A stretch of 64,000 bases of DNA from Tropicimonas aquimaris (GTDB lineage Bacteria; Pseudomonadota; Alphaproteobacteria; Rhodobacterales; Rhodobacteraceae), in contig NZ_JBHTJT010000060.1 in assembly GCF_042676185.1 (NCBI RefSeq), positions 1 through 64,000 of the forward strand, in the 5' to 3' direction. Under the pieces are notes generated by a model, which saw only the letters and a list, made by a program, of their open reading frames with translations, was not told the origin of the DNA and did not search any database. Both the position numbers and the translations under genes were made by a program. Positions 35,575 through 44,131 of this stretch are shown here, piece after piece (the first letter of the stretch is position 1; each line of letters starts with the position of its first letter).

Positions 35575-35928
35575 TCAATACACATACGGCCTATTGCAGT
35601 TTCCGCTTGTCGCAATAGGGCTGACGAGGTCGTAAGGGCCTGGTGAGCAAAGGCAGTTGTTCTGTTGCTGCCCGTGGTTCAGGGAGCTACAGCAGGTGTT
35701 CAGGTTGTTTGCGGCCTGCTCGATCACGGCTTGCTCGTCAGGATCGTCGGAAGCTGCATACAGGTTGAGGAGATCGTTATAGGCGCTGATGGTATTTCTG
35801 GCACTGCAGGTCGTGCTTGTACTTGGCGCAGCAGGCGCGATACCGGCGGCGAACAAGTGACTGATGGCAATTCCGCAGCCGAGAGCACGAGCCGCGCTCG
35901 AACCAACGTTTTCAAACAGTTGCTTCAT
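35575..35928 (-). CDS. Exported cysteine-rich protein, 117 aa
   Basis: Begins MKQLFENVGSSAARALGCGIAISHLFAAGIAPAAP, an export-signal-like stretch. The mature part has paired cysteines (NTCCSSLNHGQQQNNCLCSPGPYD and TCSARNT, GNCNRPYVY) and a helical middle (DPDEQAVIEQAANNL). Disulfide-rich periplasmic or secreted protein of unknown role. ATG 35928 is chosen because the longer frame adds a basic, low-complexity stretch. Confidence 0.55.
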   Translation of the reverse strand: MKQLFENVGSSAARALGCGIAISHLFAAGIAPAAPSTSTTCSARNTISAYNDLLNLYAASDDPDEQAVIEQAANNLNTCCSSLNHGQQQNNCLCSPGPYDLVSPIATSGNCNRPYVY

Positions 35929-36261
35929 GATCTTAACCGGCTCCCAAATAGGTGTCGTTCGCGCTTGCTGCTCCTGCAACTTGGCGGTCGAATGAGCGGT
36001 GGGGGGCTTGCACCGACCTTTCCCAAGTGAGTCTTGTTGGAGGTCATGGTGCTGTCTGCCCGGCGCGCTCGCAATGCTTTTCATCCTGTGGCGTCTTTTG
36101 AGACCCATCAGGTGCGTCCAACAGGTCCAACACAGGCCTTAGTTTGGCGTCGCTGTGGCATGGCTGCCGATCGAGAGCACGTCCCGGATAATTCGGTCGA
36201 GCCGGGGGCCTTCGATCTTGACGGTCGTAGCTGTCAGCATGTCGACGCCGGAGGTGCCCGC

Positions 36262-36410
36262 AGTCACTGGATCGCCTCAATGATCGCACGGATCATCGGC
36301 TCTTGCACAGCCACTTCGACCGGCTGGAAGCTATTGGCAAGCGTGTCGCGCACGACGCGCGCACCGAACCTGATCTGCTTAAGTTGCAGGCTGGTCAGCG
36401 ACGGTCCGCT
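36262..36410 (-). pseudogene. IS1380-family transposase C-terminal fragment
   Basis: The minus strand reads SLTSLQLKQIRFGARVVRD, then LANSFQPVEVAVQEPMIRAIIEAIQ and a stop. It aligns with SLTSLQTRLIKIGARVVRHARAITFQLAEVSV near the end of the transposase at 3-1040. Only about 50 codons remain. Confidence 0.7.
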
Positions 36411-36508
36411 ATCGACTCAGGCAAGCCCTCTGAAACTACGCCTACTCCCGCCCCAACAGCGTATTGTAAGGAAACCAGTCGCTGGGACACCGGCCATGAT
36501 CCATCGCG

Positions 36509-39097
36509 TCATGCGATCACTGTGAAGTCCAGGGCGTCGTAGTTTCCGGACTGACCCTCGATGCGGATTTCGAACAACTCGACTTCCGCAACCTTCAGGT
36601 CGATCGCCGCCAGCGTATTCATTGCCCCCACAACGTAGCCACTTTCCAGCTGGGACACGACCGCTGCGGCAGTGGCCGCGTTCGCTACATACAGGATCGC
36701 CGTGTCCAGCCCGAGGTTTCCGTTGAAGGCGTGATTTACATAGTCCCCCGATGGGCCGCTCGGTCCGATGACGAAACTGTCGTCGATCACCGTCAGGTAA
36801 TCGTCGCCAACGATGTAATCGGTAACGCCGGACGTGTGGTCGGAGGATTGCCGCCAGACAAAAACGTCGTCGCCCGATCCGCCCACGGCCATGTCCGAAC
36901 CTTGACCACCGAAGGTGAGGTGATCCCCCTCTTCCTGGCCGAACATCCGGTCGTTGCCGCTGCTGCCGATAAGTGTGTCTCGCCCCGCATCACCGATCAG
37001 CACATCGTCGCCCGCGTCGCCGGCAAGCGTGTCGTCGCCGTCACCGCCGCGCAGAACATCGTGGTCGGATTCACCTGCAAGCGTATCGTTCCCCGCCTGT
37101 CCAACGAGGAAATCGTGACCCGAACCTCCCCGCAGAAGGTCGTTTCCGGCACCACCATCCACGTAGTCGTTGTCGGCCTTGCCGTCGAGTTCGTCGTCGC
37201 CGTCCTCGCCGATTAGGACGTCGTCGCCGTCGTCACCGTCGAGCACATCGTTGCCCCACTGACCATTGAGCCAGTCGTTGCCGTTCCCGCCGGAGACATA
37301 GTCGTTATCCGCTCCGGCAAATACGGTATCACGCCCATCCTCGCCGATGATGTGATCGTCTCCTCGGTTGCCGTAGATCGTATCGTTGCCCCATTGGCCA
37401 TTGAGCCAGTCGTTGCCGTCGCCCCCGTAGATCAGATCGTCGTCCGCGCCGCCGAAAACGGTATCGGAGCCTTCCCCGCCCTCGATCTGGTCCGCGCCAC
37501 GGTTGCCGAAGAGCGTGTCGTCACCGTCGCCGCCATCGAGACGGTCATCGTCATCTCCGCCGTGGAGTTGGTCAGCCCCCGCCGCGCCGCGAAGCAGGTC
37601 GCTGCCGGCACCGCCGTCGAGGTAGTCGTTGTCCGCCTTGCCGTCTAGTTCGTCGTCGCCATCCTCGCCGATGAGCACGTCATCGCCGCCGTCGCCGTCG
37701 AGCACGTCATTGCCCCACTGGCCATTAAGCCAGTCGTTGCCATCCCCGCCGGAGACATAATCATTGCCGCCGCCCGCGAAGACCGTATCCCGTCCATCCT
37801 CGCCGATGATGTGATCGTCGCCGCGGTTTCCGTAGATCGTATCATTGCCCCATTGGCCATTGAGCCAATCGTTCTCGTCACCGCCAAGGACCATGTCGTC
37901 TCCACTGCCGGCGTAGACTCGATCGGCACCGCCTTCTCCTTCGAGAGTATCATTGCCCTGATTGCCGAAGAGTGTGTCGTCGCCGTCTCCACCGCGAAGC
38001 CTGTCTTGGCCGTCCCCGCCGTAGAGCATGTCATTGTGTCTCTCGCCGTCGATCCAGTCGGCCTGCGCACCGCCGTAGATCGTGTCTCTCCCATCGCCGC
38101 CGAGAAGAACGTCGAGCCCGCCCATCCCGCGGATCGTGTCAGCCCCGGCAAGGCCCTTGAGGATCTCGTTCGCAGGCGTGCCCTCTATCTTGTCCACGCC
38201 CAGAGTGTCGCGGATCTCACGTGGACCGGTCGCCGACAGGACGTAGGCGCCGGTGGTGAAACGCGAGAAACGAGTGTCGACCGGAGTGTCTTCGGGAAGG
38301 GTGCCGTGCACCTGCAGCCGGAAATTGCCAGTGTCCTGCGCCTGGAACTCAAGCGTCACCCTTTGGTCGCCATTGGGGTTGTCGCTCGCTGCAACCACCT
38401 GACCAGAGGGCGAAAGCACCGTCAGCTCGGGCGTCAGTTGGCTGGTAGCGATTCCGCTCCGAGGCGCGTCTACGGTGAATCCATACGTAGCTCCCTCCTG
38501 AAGCGCGATCGCGAAGGCATCCTTGTCGTCGTGGTAGTCGATCGATGATCGGATCGCGTCATGTGCATTTGCGAGATTGCCTATCGGGAAGACCGTCGTT
38601 GTGCTGTAGGAGAGCGCCAGTACGCCCTCCCAGCCATCGGAATGCAGCGCACCGGGCGAGGCCAGAGACTGCGTCTTGCCATGGTCATCCGGCGGTCCCG
38701 GCGCGATGTCAATTTCGCGCATCTGGATGTTGAAGCGGCCAAAGTCCTTTTTCTCGTCAGAGACCTTCAGATAGAAGGTGCCATCTTCGAGATCGTTATG
38801 AAAAAACAGTGCGGCATTGTTGCCCGCCCCGCCGTCCTTGTCGGAAATCAGAACCGTGCCGGTGCGAAGAGGGTCACCGTTCCAAGTCCGCAATTCGACG
38901 GCCGGATCCGGCAGCCCCTTTGCACGTGGCTTGCCCTCTGACCGGATGTCGAGTTGGTAGGTCTTGCCCAACTCCAGATCGACCTTGAACCAGCCTTCCC
39001 GCTGTCCGGCCCATTGGATCCTGTAGTCATTGCTGGAGATGGGACCGATCTCTACGGCGTTTATCGGGTTCATGATGCGTGGAAGATTCTCGCCCAT
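36509..39097 (-). CDS. Large RTX exoprotein with two PPC-like domains, 862 aa
   Basis: Residues 35-127 (GWFKVDLELGKTYQLDIRSEG to GTFYLKVSDEKKDFGRFNIQ) and 185-290 (DDKDAFAIALQEGATYGFTV to GNFRLQVHG) look like prepeptidase C-terminal-type beta-sandwich domains. Residues 300-745 are a long run of RTX nonapeptide repeats, with a 95-residue block repeated almost exactly at 409-503 and 562-656. The last 110 residues should hold the type I secretion signal, ending DALDFTVIA. AAGGGGGGA before ATG 39097 is a strong ribosome site. Probably a secreted calcium-binding adhesin or S-layer-type protein; no catalytic domain is seen. Confidence 0.88.
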   Translation of the reverse strand: MGENLPRIMNPINAVEIGPISSNDYRIQWAGQREGWFKVDLELGKTYQLDIRSEGKPRAKGLPDPAVELRTWNGDPLRTGTVLISDKDGGAGNNAALFFHNDLEDGTFYLKVSDEKKDFGRFNIQMREIDIAPGPPDDHGKTQSLASPGALHSDGWEGVLALSYSTTTVFPIGNLANAHDAIRSSIDYHDDKDAFAIALQEGATYGFTVDAPRSGIATSQLTPELTVLSPSGQVVAASDNPNGDQRVTLEFQAQDTGNFRLQVHGTLPEDTPVDTRFSRFTTGAYVLSATGPREIRDTLGVDKIEGTPANEILKGLAGADTIRGMGGLDVLLGGDGRDTIYGGAQADWIDGERHNDMLYGGDGQDRLRGGDGDDTLFGNQGNDTLEGEGGADRVYAGSGDDMVLGGDENDWLNGQWGNDTIYGNRGDDHIIGEDGRDTVFAGGGNDYVSGGDGNDWLNGQWGNDVLDGDGGDDVLIGEDGDDELDGKADNDYLDGGAGSDLLRGAAGADQLHGGDDDDRLDGGDGDDTLFGNRGADQIEGGEGSDTVFGGADDDLIYGGDGNDWLNGQWGNDTIYGNRGDDHIIGEDGRDTVFAGADNDYVSGGNGNDWLNGQWGNDVLDGDDGDDVLIGEDGDDELDGKADNDYVDGGAGNDLLRGGSGHDFLVGQAGNDTLAGESDHDVLRGGDGDDTLAGDAGDDVLIGDAGRDTLIGSSGNDRMFGQEEGDHLTFGGQGSDMAVGGSGDDVFVWRQSSDHTSGVTDYIVGDDYLTVIDDSFVIGPSGPSGDYVNHAFNGNLGLDTAILYVANAATAAAVVSQLESGYVVGAMNTLAAIDLKVAEVELFEIRIEGQSGNYDALDFTVIA
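37127..37873 (-). repeat. Internal 285-bp duplication in the RTX gene
   Basis: Codons 409-503 (37586-37873) and 562-656 (37127-37414) encode near-identical blocks starting NDWLNGQWGNDTIYGNRG and ending at LLRG. The 459-base offset includes a less conserved linker of RTX repeats. Confidence 0.85.
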
Positions 39098-39714
39098 TGT
39101 AGTCCCCCCTTGGATGCGTCGGTTGGTCTACCGAGCCTCCACCCGCCGAGAGACTGTCCCGATCATAAGGTGCTGGCGTCACCACCATCTCCATCCGGGG
39201 GCTTCCCGGCCGCATGGACCCTCGATCTCCATGCGGGGAATATACAACACTAACGGTTTGCCGGCATTGATGCGGATCAGATGACAATGCCTGACGGTGC
39301 CGATCAACGCGGATCTGGTTGGGGGTGCCACCTTCGAACAAGTGTCTGCGTTCTGATTTTTGGGGACTGGGGGAACAAAGGGAGTTGATCCGCCCTGCCA
39401 GACGCAACTGGGCGGCTTGCCTTACGTCGCTCAGGCGATACGCCCTGCACCTGGCTTCCAGCCGTGGCAGAGCGCGCAGGGCAGCACTCGCCGCCAGGTT
39501 GCTTGAAATGATCATGTCAAGACCAAGGCCGTACCAAGCTGACTGCGGCAGGCTTTGACGACCTCCGAACTGTATCGCCAGCCTCGGCAGATCACGCGTG
39601 CGAAATTCCGCCCAGCTTCCATCCAGGATGGGTGCTCAGCGCAAAGCATCTCGACGCGTCCATCGGAATGATCAGGCTAAGCAACACCTGAACGACGTCC
39701 CATGCGGCGCCCCG
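39098..39714. other. Upstream region of the large RTX gene
   Basis: About 600 bases. An open minus-strand frame runs through it but has basic, low-complexity composition and no family features, so it is not called. The promoter of the RTX gene should lie in the first 200 bases; no boxes could be assigned. Confidence 0.35.
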
Positions 39715-40761
39715 CATCAGGCGGTTCGCACCCACCTTCCGTTACGGCACCTTCGGGATATCATGAATGCGATACGCCAGCATGGGTACCTGCACCGGCA
39801 GCTGGCGCGCCGTAGAGTGAACCACCGAACCCATTGGCTCGATCCGGCCGAACACACACCTCCGGAGACGCAGCATATATCATCCCGCGACAGGCATCTT
39901 GGACCCGCTTGCCGGAGCAGCACCAAGAGATATCAATCGCGCGATACACCTCGGTTAGATGCCTCCTTGGACAAAATCGCGCCACAGTGCGGGCTATCGA
40001 ACCCCAAGGCGCCTTATGCCACGGCAACCGCCCTGAGCGGCGGCAAGCGCAACGCCGTTCGGCTTCCCTCTCCACAGCGGCTCCACCGGATATCATAAAA
40101 GCGATACGCCGCTTGCATTGCCAATCGCGGTTGGCCGCATGGCAAGACATCGGTCACCATCGCCATGGGCAGGAAACGGACAGGCAATCGCTCTCCGAAG
40201 GCAGATGCGGTTGACATCATGCGACTTGCGGTTCCACTTCGCGCCGCATCGGCATCCACCGGATATCATACATGCGATACTCTCTCCTTTGGGGCCAGGC
40301 TCGACACCGACCATTCAGGAGCTTTCTAACCCACAGGTCCGACGAGGCCATGCGAGTGCTGTGAAATCGCGCCGCATTCGACCTCCCGTGGCAACCTTCC
40401 GGCGACAGCCTGCTACTGCGTCCCCCACGCCGTATCAAATCCGCGATATCCCCTTTGCCCCCTAGACGACTACGGCATAATCGAGGGCCAAGTTCCTTTT
40501 AATAAGACGGATTTGAGCGCCGCGAAGGCCTTGATGATCCCCTTCGCGCGGGGGCCGCTTCTTTTTAATAGGACGGATTTGACCCCTCACGCGGAGGCCT
40601 CCGCGCGCGCCCAGACGAGGGTACAAAGCTTCGAGATTGATGGGGTTTCTTCCTCGTGCGAGCCCGCAACCTACGCGGACGAACAATCCGCACATGTCCG
40701 CAATTGGAGACCTAAACGGATAACTTCTCTGCATGTGTCTGAGCAAGGGGAACTAAGCTGA
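39715..40761 (+). repeat. Phased non-coding element, copy B
   Basis: Second copy of the element at 22730-23835, same orientation. Dyads TATC-N8-GATA begin at 39759, 39931, 40091, 40264 and 40433, all five intact (gaps 172, 160, 173, 169). TTTTAATARGACGGATTT occurs at 40497 and 40563, 66 apart as in copy A. Boxes lie at 40669, 40710 and 40751 (steps 41 and 41), the third written AACTAAGCTGA. From the second TTTTAATA to the first box is 106 bases in both copies. No gene is seen within it. It lies between the large RTX gene and the RidA operon. Confidence 0.85.
40669..40761 (+). repeat. Three array boxes at 41 bp period, copy B
   Basis: ACCTACGCGGA at 40669-40679, ACCTAAACGGA at 40710-40720 and AACTAAGCTGA at 40751-40761. 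The first and second align with the first and third boxes of copy A, so copy B lacks one 40-base unit. Confidence 0.75.
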
Positions 40762-40953
40762 CGGGTATGGCTGGTCCGCTCCCTGCGCAGAGCGACCTCT
40801 CTGGATGGCGATTGATCTGCAGGTGCAGCATCCTTCGGGGGCGAGCGAAAGGACCAGCGCTGTCTTTGCTGTGGTACCTACGGGATGGCGGCTTAAAGGA
40901 TCTGGTTTGGTTTGAGCGCTCCGAAGGGCTCTGGAGCGACATGAGTGTCGTCG

Positions 40954-41292
40954 TTAGCAGGCCGCCGTCACGATGATCTCGACCTTGAGTTCCGGACGTG
41001 CCAGCCGAGCTTCGCCGCAAGCGCGAGCCGGGGCGCGGCCCTTGGGCACCCAGGCATCCCAGACCGCGTTCATCTCGGCGAAATCCGCCATGTCCGCGAG
41101 CCAGATCACCACCTGCAGCATCTGCTCCGGCGAAGAGCCGGCCGTCTCGAGCAACCGTTCAACACGAGACAAGCAGTCGCGCGTCTGCTCGGTGACCGTG
41201 TCCCCGTCACCAACCTGCCCGCACAGGTAGGCCAGACCGTTATGCTTTACGATCTTGCTCATCCGCACGCCGGACTCAATCCGTTCGATCAT
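40954..41292 (-). CDS. RidA-family enamine/imine deaminase
   Basis: Protein of 112 residues with the RidA/YjgF fold: HNGLAYLCGQVGDGDTVTEQTRDCLSRVERLLETAGSS, WLADMADFAEMNAVWDAWV, and ARACGEARLARPELKVEIIVTA, which holds the catalytic Arg and the strand Glu. RidA proteins hydrolyse reactive imines made by flavin amino-acid oxidases, which suits its place as the last gene after a dehydrogenase set. Nine bases separate it from the FAD subunit gene. Confidence 0.88.
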   Translation of the reverse strand: MIERIESGVRMSKIVKHNGLAYLCGQVGDGDTVTEQTRDCLSRVERLLETAGSSPEQMLQVVIWLADMADFAEMNAVWDAWVPKGRAPARACGEARLARPELKVEIIVTAAC

Positions 41293-41301
41293 CTTTTACT
41301 C

Positions 41302-42696
41302 CTATTCCTTTGCCCTCTGCGGTGGCACATCCATTTCTGCCAGCTCGGACAGTGTCACCGGCTTCAGTGGCGGCCGGATCCGGTAATATCCTGTCTCGTC
41401 CGGCGTTTGTTCAAGCGCGTCCGACAAGAGCGCCGTGACGGTCAGACCGCAATACCGGCCCTGGCAGGGGCCCATCCCGGGCCGACCGAATGCCTTGGTC
41501 TGGTTCGGGCCGAGACAGCCCAGACCGGCATAGCGTCGGATCTCGCCTGCAGTCACCTCTTCGCAGCGGCATATAATCGTCGCGTCCCCGGGCAGGAGCG
41601 CCTCGGGCGCCGGCGGATAGGCTGCGTCCAGGAACGGGCGGATCGCCATGTCCCGTGCTCGTTTCTTCAGAAGGGGGGCAGCGAACTTGTCTCGGCTCGC
41701 CTCTGCCAGCCGTTCCGCTTCGGTGGCGATCTGAAGCGCCGCCAGTTGGCCCGCGACCTCTGCCACCTCAGCCCCCCCGATACCCGCGCCATCTCCGGCA
41801 ATGTAGACGCCCGCCTTTTCCGAGCAGCCCCAATGGTCCAGCACCGGCACGAACGCAGCTTGGTCAGCATTCCAGCGATGAGACACCCCGATCGAGCGCG
41901 CTGCCTGCGTGTTCGGCACCACACCGTGATGCAGCAGAACCGTATCGCAGGCGATGCGGTGCGTCCGCCCCCCGGCTTCGAAACGAACGATCTCGGCACG
42001 GCCCTCGCCCTCGATGGCGATCCCGGTCGCGCCCGTGTGGCGCGGCACCCGCGCGCGCGAGATTTCCGTCATCAGTTTCAGGCCCTTAGCGAGATAGGGC
42101 CAGGCGCGTAGAGCACCGCCAGCATACTTGGTCGCGCGGGTCAGGTCGGCGCGGGATTGGGTTTCGACCAGCGCCAGGGGTGGCGATCCGGCGCGGACCA
42201 TCTGGGCCGCGATGAGGTAGAGCAGCGGACCGGACCCGACGAGCACGGCGCGCTTCGCGACCACGCCGGACTGTTTGAGCAGGATCTGCGCAGCACCGGC
42301 CGTCATCACCCCGGGCAGGGTCCAGCCCGGCACCGGCATTGGCCGTTCGAGCGCACCGGTTGCAAGCAGGATCCTGTCGGCCTCGATCTGCGCCCCACGG
42401 CTCTCCTTGGTGTATGAGATCCGGAAACTGTCCTCGATGGCCCAGACCACTGCCCCGGTGATGTGTTCGACCGCGCTGTCGCGGAGCGCCCGCGTCAGCG
42501 TCGCACCATGTTGGAAATCCGGGCCTAGAATGCCGCCGCGCTTGGCTGCCGCGCGGTCCACATCGCGGTAAATCTGCCCGCCCGGGCGGGACTGCTCATC
42601 GAGCAGGGTCACGCCAAGGCCATGCTCCGCCGCGGTGGTGGCCGCGGCCATGCCCGCCGGCCCGGCTCCGATGACGACAAGGTCGACGCGTTTCAT
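41302..42696 (-). CDS. FAD/NAD(P)-binding oxidoreductase with BFD-like [2Fe-2S] domain (dehydrogenase alpha subunit)
   Basis: Protein of 464 residues. The N-terminal FAD site is VDLVVIGAGPAGMAAATTAA, a second dinucleotide site is AVLVGSGPLLYLIAAQM, and GVYIAGDGAGIGGAEVAEV closes the FAD fold. The C-terminal part CRCEEVTAGEIRRYAGLGCLGPNQTKAFGRPGMGPCQGRYC holds four cysteines of a bacterioferritin-associated-ferredoxin-type cluster. Such proteins are subunits of hydrogen cyanide synthase, opine oxidase and D-hydroxyproline dehydrogenase. Its start overlaps the ferredoxin-like gene by four bases. The context favours D-hydroxyproline dehydrogenase. Confidence 0.85.
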   Translation of the reverse strand: MKRVDLVVIGAGPAGMAAATTAAEHGLGVTLLDEQSRPGGQIYRDVDRAAAKRGGILGPDFQHGATLTRALRDSAVEHITGAVVWAIEDSFRISYTKESRGAQIEADRILLATGALERPMPVPGWTLPGVMTAGAAQILLKQSGVVAKRAVLVGSGPLLYLIAAQMVRAGSPPLALVETQSRADLTRATKYAGGALRAWPYLAKGLKLMTEISRARVPRHTGATGIAIEGEGRAEIVRFEAGGRTHRIACDTVLLHHGVVPNTQAARSIGVSHRWNADQAAFVPVLDHWGCSEKAGVYIAGDGAGIGGAEVAEVAGQLAALQIATEAERLAEASRDKFAAPLLKKRARDMAIRPFLDAAYPPAPEALLPGDATIICRCEEVTAGEIRRYAGLGCLGPNQTKAFGRPGMGPCQGRYCGLTVTALLSDALEQTPDETGYYRIRPPLKPVTLSELAEMDVPPQRAKE

Positions 42697-42992
42697 GCCG
42701 TGCCTCCTGGGCGTTGCGGACGGGAGAGGCGCATGCCTTCGACCACTTCCATCATGCAGGCCTGCCGCACGACGCCATCCAGCTCGACAAGGCAGTCGAA
42801 ACAGGCGCCCATCATACAGAATGGCGCTCGCGGGGCGCCGGAGACAGACGTCTCCCGGAACACACCGACCCCGGCGGCCAGCAGCGCCGCCGCGAGGTTC
42901 GCCCCCTCGGGAAGGTCCAGTTGCGTATCGTCGAACCAGACCGCGACCCGCGGACTTTCCTCCAACTCAAGAAAGGGCGAAGCGGTCTTCAC
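42693..42992 (-). CDS. (2Fe-2S)-binding subunit of the dehydrogenase
   Basis: Protein of 99 residues similar to HcnA/OoxX-like ferredoxins. VAVWFDDTQLDLPEGANLAAALLAAGV is the start of the fold and FCMMGACFDCLVELDGVVRQAC supplies the cluster cysteines. GTG 42992 is chosen because it begins the homologous region; it overlaps the previous gene's end by 26 bases. It would pass electrons between the two flavin subunits. Confidence 0.82.
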   Translation of the reverse strand: MKTASPFLELEESPRVAVWFDDTQLDLPEGANLAAALLAAGVGVFRETSVSGAPRAPFCMMGACFDCLVELDGVVRQACMMEVVEGMRLSRPQRPGGTA

Positions 42993-44067
42993 TGAACACC
43001 TCCAGATCCGGGGCTGTATCGGTCCGCTCGAGCCAGTCGGGCAGGAAGCGGGCATGGGCGGCAGCAAGCGTGATGCCGCTGTGACAGGTCACGAGGAAAC
43101 AGCCAGGCATCTCCCGGCTCTCCTGATAGATCGGCAAGCCATCGGGCGAGAGCACCCGGAGCGCGGCCCAGCTTCGCACCAATTGCGCCTTGCCGAGCGC
43201 CGGGTAGGCTGCGATCGCCTGTGTGGCGAGGCCGGAAAGGCCCGGCTGGGTCACCTCGTCGTTGAAGCCTACTTCCTCGTTGGTGGCGCCGATCTGGATG
43301 CTGCCCTCGTCGACCTGACGCGCGATCAGGGAGGGGCGGTTGATCAGCTTCGGCAGCTTCTCGGTGATGAGCACCTGTCCGCGTTGGGGACGCACCGGCG
43401 CCTTGAAGCCGAGCTTCGGGCCAAGCTCGGCCGCGCCAAGTCCGGCGGAGAGGATAACCTTGCCCGCTCCGACAGTCGTTCCGTCGCTGCACCGCACACG
43501 AAAGCCGTCCGGTTTGCTTACCTCGGTGACAGTCTTGCCAATCAGGACCTGCCCGCCCATGCGGCGCACATCATCGGCAAGCGCCATCAGGAGCTTGAGC
43601 GGGTTCGCGTGCCCGTCCTGGTGGTGGAGGATCGCGCCAACCACGGTCGGGCCGATATGAGGTTCTTCCTTGCGGAGCGCATTGTGGCCGAGAACCTCGT
43701 AGGGATAATCCCCGTCGAGCTGGCCCTTGAGCACTTCATATTTCGCGACGGTTTGCTCGAGGCTCTCTTCCGAGAAATGCAGGTCGTAGCCGCCTTTCTG
43801 CTCGAGCGGCACACTGCGGCCGGTATTGGCGCCCAGCTCTTCGGCGAATTCGGCCCAGATCGCGGCGGATTGCTGCGACCAGCGGGCATAGCGCGGCTGG
43901 TTCATGCCTTTGGACTGAACCCAGACCAGGCCGAAATTCCCCCTGCTGGCGCGGAATGATCCGTCATCGCCGTCAAGCACGACAACACGGTGGCCGCGTT
44001 TCAGTAGCCCCCAGGCCGTGGACAGGCCAACGACTCCCCCTCCGATGATCGCATAGTCTGCTTCCAT
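42967..44067 (-). CDS. FAD-dependent D-amino-acid-type oxidoreductase (dehydrogenase beta subunit)
   Basis: DAO-family protein of 366 residues. It starts MEADYAIIGGGVVGLSTAWGLLKRGHRVVVLDGDD (FAD site). GHANPLKLLMALADDVRRMGGQV, VILSAGLGAAELGPKLGF and SWAALRVLSPDGLPIY with GCFLVTCHSGITLAA are typical of HcnC/SoxB-like enzymes. It would oxidise the carbon next to the amino group of a cyclic D-amino acid. ATG 44067 follows GGGGA by seven bases; the longer frame to 44382 covers the DctP gene on its own strand and is not real. Confidence 0.85.
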   Translation of the reverse strand: MEADYAIIGGGVVGLSTAWGLLKRGHRVVVLDGDDGSFRASRGNFGLVWVQSKGMNQPRYARWSQQSAAIWAEFAEELGANTGRSVPLEQKGGYDLHFSEESLEQTVAKYEVLKGQLDGDYPYEVLGHNALRKEEPHIGPTVVGAILHHQDGHANPLKLLMALADDVRRMGGQVLIGKTVTEVSKPDGFRVRCSDGTTVGAGKVILSAGLGAAELGPKLGFKAPVRPQRGQVLITEKLPKLINRPSLIARQVDEGSIQIGATNEEVGFNDEVTQPGLSGLATQAIAAYPALGKAQLVRSWAALRVLSPDGLPIYQESREMPGCFLVTCHSGITLAAAHARFLPDWLERTDTAPDLEVFSEDRFALS

Positions 44068-44131
44068 CGCATTGTCCCCGGACGAGATGTTTTGAGAAGC
44101 GGGGCGACGACAGGCGCCGCCCCGGATGCCG

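Noticed and set aside
36731..38548. Plus-strand open frames across the large RTX gene
   Set aside because: They are antisense products of the GGxGxD repeats and show only Val/Arg-rich periodic sequence. The minus-strand frame has the RTX motifs and a strong ribosome site.
39027..39515. Minus-strand 162-codon frame upstream of the RTX gene
   Set aside because: Overlaps the RTX start in another frame, basic low-complexity composition and no ribosome site.
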